From JAWXCM01 sp034408745 (GTDB taxonomy: Bacteria > Acidobacteriota > Terriglobia > Bryobacterales > Bryobacteraceae): a stretch of DNA of 6,535 nucleotides. The position numbers and the translations under genes were made by a program. The notes beneath the pieces were generated by a model. The model saw only the letters and a list, made by a program, of their open reading frames with translations, was not told the DNA's origin and did no database searches. Every line of letters begins with the position of its first letter. The stretch's first letter is position 1. Positions 1-5,238 of this stretch are shown here, piece after piece. Where the stretch lies: positions 1 through 6,535 of the forward strand of contig JAWXCM010000026.1 in assembly GCA_034408745.1 (NCBI GenBank), in the 5' to 3' direction.

Positions 1-606
1 GCCGAGGGGCTGATCTCGGTCGAAGCGCTGCCGCTGGTGCGGCAGGAAGAGCCGAACGCGGTGAATGTGGCGGGAGTGGACGCAGGCGCCGTGCGGCGGC
101 GATCTGTTATGGCGACGTCGTGCGGGCTTTGCGGGAAGGGAAGCATCGAGGAGATTCACCGGTTTTTTCCGCCGCTGCCGTCAGAAGACGGGGTGCTGGT
201 TTCGCGGGCGGTGCTGGCAGGTCTGACGTCTGGTCTGGAAGCGGCGCAGAGCGGGTTCGCCCGGACGGGCGGGGCTCACGGAGCGGGGCTGTTCGATGCG
301 GGATCGGGCGAAATGGTGGTGGTGCGCGAGGATGTGGGTCGGCACAACGCGGTCGACAAGGTGATCGGGCATGCGCTGCTGCGTCGAATGCTGCCGTTGT
401 CTCGGCACGTGCTTCTGGTGAGCGGTCGGGTGTCGTTTGAGATCGTCCAGAAGGCGCTGGGGGCTCGAATTCCGGTGATTGCGTCGGTATCGGCGCCATC
501 GAGTCTGGCGGTGGAGTTTGCCGAGGCCAGCGGACAGACGCTGATTGGCTTTCTGCGGCCGGGCCGGTGGAACGTTTACGCCTGTCCGGAACGTATTGGG
601 CCGTAA
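1..606 (+). CDS. fdhD: FdhD, formate dehydrogenase accessory sulfurtransferase (5'-truncated by window edge)
   Basis: FdhD is a cytoplasmic protein that relays sulfur from the IscS cysteine desulfurase to the molybdenum bis-PGD cofactor, which formate dehydrogenase needs for activity. The frame is open from base 1, so about 201 residues are visible; the family is usually about 260-280 residues, so roughly the N-terminal quarter to third lies outside. A GTG at 37 is internal and is not the real start. The family's catalytic cysteine pair appears as SCGLCG, with the Cys codons at 121-123 and 130-132. The conserved stretch DVGRHNAVDK is at 331-360, and the C-terminus reads GFLRPGRWNVY, as expected for the family. 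The stop is TAA at 604-606. No formate dehydrogenase subunit is visible; it could lie to the left. The next gene is a tRNA 28 bp downstream. Family assignment is secure; the partner enzyme is unknown. Confidence 0.95.
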   Translation, partial: AEGLISVEALPLVRQEEPNAVNVAGVDAGAVRRRSVMATSCGLCGKGSIEEIHRFFPPLPSEDGVLVSRAVLAGLTSGLEAAQSGFARTGGAHGAGLFDAGSGEMVVVREDVGRHNAVDKVIGHALLRRMLPLSRHVLLVSGRVSFEIVQKALGARIPVIASVSAPSSLAVEFAEASGQTLIGFLRPGRWNVYACPERIGP

Positions 607-634
607 TTGTCGCGTGTTATTCTGGATCTGGATT
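606..634 (+). promoter_or_regulatory. Possible tRNA-Lys promoter (weak)
   Basis: The 28-bp gap between the fdhD stop and the tRNA holds TATTCT at 618-623, a 4/6 match to the -10 consensus placed 11 bp before the tRNA 5' end. No good -35 box sits at the right distance; the nearest, TTGGGC at 596-601, lies in the end of fdhD. The tRNA could instead be processed from fdhD read-through. This is a low-confidence reading by eye. Confidence 0.25.
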
Positions 635-710
635 GGGTCGGTAGCTCAGTTGGTAGAGCAATACACTTTTAATGTATGGGTCGCGGGTTCGAATCCCGCC
701 CGACTCACCA
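635..710 (+). tRNA. tRNA-Lys (anticodon UUU)
   Basis: A full 76-nt cloverleaf can be folded by hand. The acceptor stem is GGGTCGG (635-641) with CCGACTC (700-706), including one G-U wobble at the second pair. The D stem is GCTC/GAGC with an AGTTGGTA loop (648-655). The anticodon stem is ATACA/TGTAT (661-665 with 673-677) with loop CTTTTAA, which puts anticodon TTT at 668-670. The T arm is GCGGG-TTCGAAT-CCCGC (683-699). The discriminator is A707 and CCA is encoded at 708-710. The TTT anticodon decodes AAA and AAG as lysine. It lies between fdhD and the first sulfatase on the same strand. I see no copy of its 3' end elsewhere in the window, so there is no sign that it is an attachment site for an integrated element. 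Confidence 0.97.
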
Positions 711-744
711 TCCTCCTGAACGGAATGTGATCTACTGATGGGCG

Positions 745-2094
745 ATGCTGAATCGCCGATCTTTCCTTGCCAGCGCCGCGGCGGCGGCTGTGTCTCCCGC
801 CGTGCAGGCGCAGTCCACTTCTAAGCCGAACATTCTGTTCATACTCACCGACGATCAGCGGTGGGACATGATGAGCTGCGCTGGTCACGCGTGGATCCAG
901 ACGCCGAATATGGACAGGCTGGCGGCCGAGGGCGCACGGTTCGTGAACGCGTTTGTGACCACGCCGCTGTGCTCGCCTTCCCGCGGCAGCTTCCTCACCG
1001 GCCAATACGTGCACAAGCACGGCATCCTCGACAACTCGAATCGCAATGAGCAGAGCCACACGCTCAAGACCTGGCCTCAGATCCTCCAGCAGCACGGCTA
1101 TGAGACCGGCTACTTCGGCAAGTGGCATATGGGCAATGACGACGCGGCGCGCCCGGGCTTCGACTACTGGTTCAGTTTCAAGGGGCAGGGGCGCTATAAC
1201 GATCCGGAGATGAATCGCAACGGAGAGCGGAGCGTCGTCAAGGGCTACGTGACGAAAGTGCTCACGCAGGAAGCCATCGAGTTCATGAGCCGGAAGCGGC
1301 CGAAGCCATTCGCCGTGTGCCTCTGCCACAAGGCGATTCACGGGCCGTTCGAGCCTGAGGAGCAGTACAAAACGCTGTACTCGGACGCGAAGCTGGAAGC
1401 GCCTGCGAGCCTGGCGGACGACCTGAAAGACAAGCCGGCGATGCTTGCGGCGCGGACCATGGAGAAGAGCAACGTGCGCACGGACAAGATCCCGGCGCAA
1501 ACCTGGCTCAATATGGCCCGCTGTCTGGCCACCGTCGATGACGGCCTCGGGCTAATCCTGGAAGCGCTCCGGCAGTCGGGGCAACTCGACAATACGTTCA
1601 TCGTGTTCACGGGCGACAACGGGTACTTCTACGGCGAGCATCACATGGGCGACAAGCGCCGGGCTTACGAGGAGGGTCTCCGCGTTCCGCTGCTGGTTCG
1701 ATATCCAAAAATGGTGAAGGCCGGGAGCAAGCCGGCTCAGATGGCGCTTAACATAGACGTTGCGCCAACGTTGCTGGACGTGGCGGGTGTCGCGGTACCG
1801 AAGGATATGCACGGCAAGTCCCTGACGCCGGCTTTGAAGTCGACCGGTGCTAAGGGTCGCGACGCGTTTCTGAGCGAGTACTTCGAGGATCCTGGGTTCC
1901 CCTCTACACAAAAATGGCAGAGTTTGCGCACGGAGAAGTGGAAGTACATCCATTTTCCGGAAATGCAGGGTGCCGACGAGCTGTACGACCTGACGGCTGA
2001 CCCGCATGAGATGAAAAACGTATTTGCGAAGTACCCGAAAGACGTGGCACGTCTCCGCGCGAGAATGGAGCGTATCTTGAAAGAGACGGCGTAA
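745..2094 (+). CDS. Tat-exported type I sulfatase, GlcNAc-6-sulfatase-like
   Basis: A formylglycine-dependent sulfatase of the alkaline phosphatase superfamily, which hydrolyses sulfate esters and probably acts outside the cytoplasm. The 449-residue protein starts with a twin-arginine signal (NRRSFLA, residues 3-9), an Ala-rich segment and a likely cut after AVQA (about residue 22). Metal-site Asp36-Asp37 lie in ILTDDQ. Cys76 in CSPSR is the residue converted to formylglycine, with Arg80 in the same motif. Further active-site residues are Lys126 and His128 (GKWH), His195 and His199, Asp291-Asn292 (GDNG) and Lys304. The RPGFDYW and SFKGQG pattern after GKWH resembles N-acetylglucosamine-6-sulfatase/mucin-desulfating relatives, but the substrate cannot be read from sequence. 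The C-terminus ends in the usual ELYDL-x-x-DP-x-E-x-x-N block, so the gene is full length. ATG 745 has no strong Shine-Dalgarno; an upstream in-frame stop (733-738 region) rules out a longer start. It needs a maturase (FGE or anSME) not present here. Confidence 0.95.
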   Translation: MLNRRSFLASAAAAAVSPAVQAQSTSKPNILFILTDDQRWDMMSCAGHAWIQTPNMDRLAAEGARFVNAFVTTPLCSPSRGSFLTGQYVHKHGILDNSNRNEQSHTLKTWPQILQQHGYETGYFGKWHMGNDDAARPGFDYWFSFKGQGRYNDPEMNRNGERSVVKGYVTKVLTQEAIEFMSRKRPKPFAVCLCHKAIHGPFEPEEQYKTLYSDAKLEAPASLADDLKDKPAMLAARTMEKSNVRTDKIPAQTWLNMARCLATVDDGLGLILEALRQSGQLDNTFIVFTGDNGYFYGEHHMGDKRRAYEEGLRVPLLVRYPKMVKAGSKPAQMALNIDVAPTLLDVAGVAVPKDMHGKSLTPALKSTGAKGRDAFLSEYFEDPGFPSTQKWQSLRTEKWKYIHFPEMQGADELYDLTADPHEMKNVFAKYPKDVARLRARMERILKETA

Positions 2095-2271
2095 GCGCCC
2101 GCCAGAGCCGGTTCAGTTGACGAGGAGACTCGCGTAGTAACACCGTATCCCGAGCCGCTATGGCCGCTCGGCAGCGGACCGTTCTCTCTGGCGCCGGATG
2201 GCAAGACGCTGCTGACCGTGCGCGTGGAGCCTTCGGACAGCGACGTGATGATGGTGACGCCGTTCCGATAA
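2095..2271 (+). pseudogene. Remnant of the C-terminal end of a PD40/TolB-like beta-propeller protein
   Basis: The 190 bp between the sulfatase stop and rhaM hold no intact gene. Frame 1 remains open for 58 codons after the sulfatase TAA and ends at TAA 2269-2271. From about 2143 the translation looks like real protein: PYPEPLWPLGSGPFSLAPDG and then KTLLTVRVEPSDSDVMMVTPFR. The S-x-x-PDGK-x-x-L-x-x-x-V pattern followed by SD-x-M-x-V-x-x-F-R at the very end is what I recognise as the last blade and terminus of TolB/PD40 propellers, often fused to Ser/Thr kinases in Acidobacteriota. There is no ATG or GTG before or within most of it, and the rest of the propeller is missing, so it is most likely a relic of a deleted gene. 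Family resemblance is from memory of the motif, not from a search. The alternative is chance coding-like composition. Confidence 0.5.
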
Positions 2272-2284
2272 ACTCGAAATCGAC

Positions 2285-2608
2285 ATGCACAAGCGAATCT
2301 GTTTCACTCTGCAGGTGGATCCGAACAGGCTGGATGAGTATCGCGAGCGTCACAAGGCCGTCTGGCCGGTGATGCAGCAGGCTTTACGCGAGACTGGGTG
2401 GCACAACTACTCGCTGTTTCTGCGCGACGACGGGCTGCTGATCGGCTATCTGGAGACGCCGGACTTCGAAGCGGCGCGGGCGGGGATGGCCGCTCGTGAG
2501 ATCAACAAGACGTGGCAGGACTCGATGATGGACTTCTTTGTGAGCGACACGCGGCTGGCTGCCGACAAGCAGATGCGCTCCATTGACGAGGTCTTTCACC
2601 TCGACTAA
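2285..2608 (+). CDS. rhaM: L-rhamnose mutarotase family protein (RhaM)
   Basis: A 107-residue protein matching the RhaM family (about 104 residues in E. coli), a small cytoplasmic dimeric ferredoxin-like fold that interconverts the alpha and beta anomers of L-rhamnose and so supplies the isomerase with its preferred form. Visible family signatures are the N-terminal strand RICFTLQV, then the helix DEYRERHKAVWP with Tyr19 and His23 at the positions of the family's conserved catalytic Tyr and His, WHNYSLFL (residues 40-47), a GYLE strand, and the C-terminal DEVFHLD, matching the usual EVF-x-L end. ATG 2285 is preceded by no clear Shine-Dalgarno. The gene follows the sulfatase on the same strand after the propeller remnant, and could share its transcript. 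Its stop is 3 bp from the stop of the opposing DUF971 gene. Other rhamnose genes (isomerase, kinase, aldolase) are absent from the window. Some family members act on other sugars, so the exact substrate is inference. Confidence 0.92.
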   Translation: MHKRICFTLQVDPNRLDEYRERHKAVWPVMQQALRETGWHNYSLFLRDDGLLIGYLETPDFEAARAGMAAREINKTWQDSMMDFFVSDTRLAADKQMRSIDEVFHLD

Positions 2609-2611
2609 TTC

Positions 2612-2974
2612 TTACCGGGACTGACGGCAGGCTTCGCACGGGCAGATAGCGCGCAGGTGGTCCCAGGAGTAAATGCCTCCCGAGTGGCCGTCACTCCAGT
2701 GGATCTTGACGGCATAGGCGCCCACCGGCTCGACGTTGAGCATTTTCAGCACGGGCGTGTACAGTTGAAACGGATTCTGCGGCTGCCCGGGTGCCGAGTG
2801 GCTGGTTTTCTGAGGCACCGTACCGTGGGATCCGGTGCAGGAGGCGCACGGGCATTCGTCACGGAGGAAGGCGACGCTGTAGCTGGACTGATGCCCGTCC
2901 TTCCAGTCGATTTGAATGCCTTTGGATTTGGAAATCGCGATGTGTTCCGGATCGTGCCGGGTGGTTGTCATCAT
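2612..2974 (-). CDS. DUF971 / GBBH-like N-terminal domain protein with two CPCxxC motifs
   Basis: A 120-residue stand-alone protein made almost entirely of a DUF971 domain (gamma-butyrobetaine hydroxylase-like N-terminal). The domain's landmarks are all present: an IDWKDGH strand (22-28), FLRDECPCASC (36-46), a central VEPVGAYAVKIHWSDGH block (81-97), GGIYSWDHLR (99-108) and a second CPCEAC (111-116) just before the end. In eukaryotic BBOX-type hydroxylases this domain is a small zinc-binding module, and in some bacteria it is fused to Mrp/ApbC-type Fe-S carriers; the function of the free-standing form is not established. The second cysteine cluster gives six Cys in two matched CxCxxC sets, which suggests metal binding (inference). 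Its ATG (2974-2972) overlaps the rel stop (2973-2971) as ATGA, so it is probably translationally coupled to rel and made from the same transcript. A second ATG directly follows the first. Confidence 0.9.
   Translation of the reverse strand: MMTTTRHDPEHIAISKSKGIQIDWKDGHQSSYSVAFLRDECPCASCTGSHGTVPQKTSHSAPGQPQNPFQLYTPVLKMLNVEPVGAYAVKIHWSDGHSGGIYSWDHLRAICPCEACRQSR
2971..2974 (-). other. 4-bp ATGA overlap joining rel and the DUF971 gene
   Basis: On the minus strand the sequence reads GTGCAATGATGACA. The TGA that ends rel shares three bases with the ATG that begins the DUF971 gene. Such overlaps normally mean one transcript and reinitiation by the same ribosome. A second ATG immediately follows in the same frame, so initiation could use either. 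Confidence 0.9.
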
Positions 2975-5178
2975 TGCACTCTTTCAATGTCTCGCACGCC
3001 TGGAATACGACGAATGGAGAGCGACACCTTCTCCAGTTGCCGCTTGTCTTTCACCTCGACGGTCATCTCCACGATGGCGCCGTCGCTGCCGTTCTTGTCA
3101 TCGGAGCGCGCTTCCAGGCTGCGAATATTGCTGTTCTCGTTAAACAGCGCGGTGGTGAGCTGGCTAAGGATGCCAGGCCGGTCGTCGGTATGGATCACCA
3201 TGCGCACCGCGAATGAGTCGGTGGTGCTGCGAGCCCACTCGACATCGATCTTGCGCTCCACCTCATAAAGCAGGTTCTGCACGTTGGTGCAGCTCATAGC
3301 GTGCACGGCTACGCCTTTGCCGCGCGTGACGTAGCCGACAATGGACTCCCCTTTAATCGGGTTGCAGCAGCGGGCTCGATAGACCATGAGGTCATCGCAG
3401 CCCTTCACCTTGATGACAAGATCCTGCGTGTCCTGGCGGGCCCGTACCTGCTCGGGCGAAAGCGGGTTTTCGGTGGCCGGACTCTTCGGCTGTTCCGCGG
3501 TCTGCCCGTCGGGCGTGGGCTCGCGCTCCGGCACGAGTTCCGGCGCGAGCTTGTGGAGCACCTGGCGCGCCGAATACTTGCCGTAGCCGAGCGCGGCATA
3601 CAGATCCTCCATCTTGCTGCAGCCGTAGTCGGCCGAGACCCGTTCGAACTCCGTCTTCACGACGCGGGCGAGGGATACGCCGAAGCGCCGGGCTTCCTTC
3701 TCCAGATACTTCTCGCCGATCTCGATAGCCTTCTCGCGCGCACTCTGATTGATGAAGTGCTTGATCTTGTTGCGCGCACGCGAGGTGTTGACAAGGCTGA
3801 GCCAGTCCTTGCTCGGGGTGTGGCCCTGCTGAGTGAGGATCTCGACGACATCGCCGTTCTTCAAGTTGTAGCGGAGCGGGACGATGCGGCCGTTTACTTT
3901 CGCACCGACGCAGCGGTGGCCGACGTCGCTGTGGATGGCGTAAGCGAAGTCGATGGGGGTGGCGTCGCGCGGGAGCACGATCACTTTGCCCATCGGCGTG
4001 AATGTGTAGGCTTCTTCCGGGTAGAGGTCGACCTTAAGGGTCGACATGAACTCGCCGGGGTCGCGCATTTCGCGCTGCCACTCAACCAGCTGGCGCAGCC
4101 ATGAGATGCGCTGATCGTCGGGCGTGAGGCCCTTCTTGCCTTCTTTGTACTTCCAGTGCGCCGCGATGCCTTCCTCGGCAATGCGATGCATCTCTTCGGT
4201 GCGGATCTGGACTTCGAATGCGAGGCCGCCAGGTCCCATCACCGACGTGTGAAGGGACTGGTAGAGGTTGGGGCGCGGGATGGCGATGAAGTCTTTAATG
4301 CGGCCGGGAATCGGGTGCCACTCGTTGTGAATCACGCCGAGTGCCGCGTAACAGTTTTTTACCGAGTCGGTGATGATGCGCACAGCCATCAGGTCGTACA
4401 CCTGATCGATGGGAATGCGCTGTCGCTTCAGCTTCTGATAAATGGAGTAGGCTCGCTTGAGCCGGGCGTCGACTCGCGCCGGGATGTCCTCGCGCTGGAG
4501 TCTGACATTGATATCGAGGCGAATCCTCTCCAGCATCTCCTCGTTGGCCTGGCGTTTGGATTCGATTTGCTGGACCAGTTCGGCCCAGGCTTCGGGCTCG
4601 AGATGCGCGAACGAGAGGTCCTCGAGCTCGCCGCGAATCTTACCCATGCCGAGGCGGTGGGCGATGGGCGAGTAGATGTCGAGCGTTTCCTGCGCAGTGC
4701 GCTCCTGCCGTTCGCGGGAGACCGCGCCGAGCGTCCGCATGTTGTGCAGGCGGTCTGCAAGCTTGACGATGATGACGCGGATGTCGCTCACCATGGCGAG
4801 CAGCATTTTGCGCATGCTCTCGGCCTCACGGGCTTCGCGCGAGTGCAGGTTCAGCTTGCTGATTTTGGTGACGCCGTCCACGCAGCGGGCCACTTCGGCG
4901 CCGAATCGCTTTTGAAGCTCTTCCAAACCGGCGGTGGTGTCCTCTACCACATCGTGCAGGAGTCCGGTCTGCAGGGAGATAAGATCCATCTGCATGTCGG
5001 CGAGGATGTGGGCTACCTGAAGCGGATGAACCAGGTACGGTTCGCCCGAGTCGCGAAGCTGGCCCTTGTGGTGCTGCTCAGCGTAATCGAATGCGGCGCG
5101 CAGGGGCGCGGGATCGTCTCCGGGACGCAGTGCCCGGAATTTCGCCTCCAGCTCCTGATAGAGTTGCTCGACTGACAA
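2971..5178 (-). CDS. rel: Bifunctional (p)ppGpp synthetase/hydrolase Rel (RelA/SpoT homologue)
   Basis: A 735-residue long RelA/SpoT homologue that makes and degrades the alarmone (p)ppGpp and so controls the stringent response on ribosomes in the cytoplasm. Domains in order: HD hydrolase (about 25-150), with Arg42, His51, His75-Asp76, Glu79-Asp80 and Asp142 all present; synthetase (about 235-345), with Asp262 in YDLMAVRI, the RIKD motif at 293-296, Tyr306 and Glu322 in EVQIRT; TGS (about 385-450); helical linker; zinc-finger/CC domain (about 588-650) with Cys604-Cys605, His626 and Cys630; C-terminal ACT (656-735). RxKD, rather than the ExDD of RelA-only enzymes, plus an intact HD site mark it as bifunctional. 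The start is TTG at 5178-5176: a TAG stop lies three codons upstream (5187-5185) and no ATG or GTG occurs before residue 62, inside the HD domain. A weak GAAAG precedes it. It overlaps the downstream DUF971 gene by 4 bp. Confidence 0.97.
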   Translation of the reverse strand: MSVEQLYQELEAKFRALRPGDDPAPLRAAFDYAEQHHKGQLRDSGEPYLVHPLQVAHILADMQMDLISLQTGLLHDVVEDTTAGLEELQKRFGAEVARCVDGVTKISKLNLHSREAREAESMRKMLLAMVSDIRVIIVKLADRLHNMRTLGAVSRERQERTAQETLDIYSPIAHRLGMGKIRGELEDLSFAHLEPEAWAELVQQIESKRQANEEMLERIRLDINVRLQREDIPARVDARLKRAYSIYQKLKRQRIPIDQVYDLMAVRIITDSVKNCYAALGVIHNEWHPIPGRIKDFIAIPRPNLYQSLHTSVMGPGGLAFEVQIRTEEMHRIAEEGIAAHWKYKEGKKGLTPDDQRISWLRQLVEWQREMRDPGEFMSTLKVDLYPEEAYTFTPMGKVIVLPRDATPIDFAYAIHSDVGHRCVGAKVNGRIVPLRYNLKNGDVVEILTQQGHTPSKDWLSLVNTSRARNKIKHFINQSAREKAIEIGEKYLEKEARRFGVSLARVVKTEFERVSADYGCSKMEDLYAALGYGKYSARQVLHKLAPELVPEREPTPDGQTAEQPKSPATENPLSPEQVRARQDTQDLVIKVKGCDDLMVYRARCCNPIKGESIVGYVTRGKGVAVHAMSCTNVQNLLYEVERKIDVEWARSTTDSFAVRMVIHTDDRPGILSQLTTALFNENSNIRSLEARSDDKNGSDGAIVEMTVEVKDKRQLEKVSLSIRRIPGVRDIERVQ

Positions 5179-5238
5179 AGTGGACTACTTTCACTATACC
5201 GCCGAGGCCCGAAAGTACATTACAATCACCGCAGGCAA
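5179..5238. promoter_or_regulatory. Divergent rel / sulfatase intergenic region with candidate -10 boxes
   Basis: These 60 bp must hold the start signals for both rel (leftward) and the second sulfatase (rightward). On the minus strand TATAGT (5198-5193) is a 5/6 match to the -10 consensus and sits only 14 bp before the rel TTG, implying a leader of under ten nucleotides if used. On the plus strand TACAAT (5221-5226) is also 5/6 and lies 12 bp before the sulfatase ATG, again implying a very short leader. No convincing -35 element is found at 16-18 bp from either. Shine-Dalgarno matches are weak on both sides (GAAAG for rel, AGG for the sulfatase). Confidence 0.35.

Noticed and set aside
646..1500. 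284-codon open frame on the minus strand over the first sulfatase and part of the tRNA.
   Set aside because: It runs through a tRNA gene and opposite a well-supported sulfatase; its Arg/His/Val-rich translation is typical of a shadow frame.
635..2284. tRNA-Lys as an attachment site for an integrated island.
   Set aside because: No second copy of the tRNA 3' end, no integrase and no phage-like gene is visible in the window.
2160..2372. 70-codon plus-strand frame between the sulfatase and rhaM.
   Set aside because: It overlaps the start of rhaM in another frame and has no recognisable protein pattern; the better reading of the first part is the propeller remnant in frame 1.
4027..4045. Inverted repeat GTCGACC-TTAAG-GGTCGAC inside rel.
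   Set aside because: It encodes part of the conserved STLKVDLYP segment before the TGS domain, has no T-run, and lies mid-gene, so neither a terminator nor an operator role is supported.
3301..5175. Long open frames on the plus strand opposite rel (3301-4104 and 4156-5175).
   Set aside because: They lie wholly inside rel, whose domains and catalytic residues are complete. The frames arise from GC-rich codon bias on the opposite strand and show no recognisable protein pattern.
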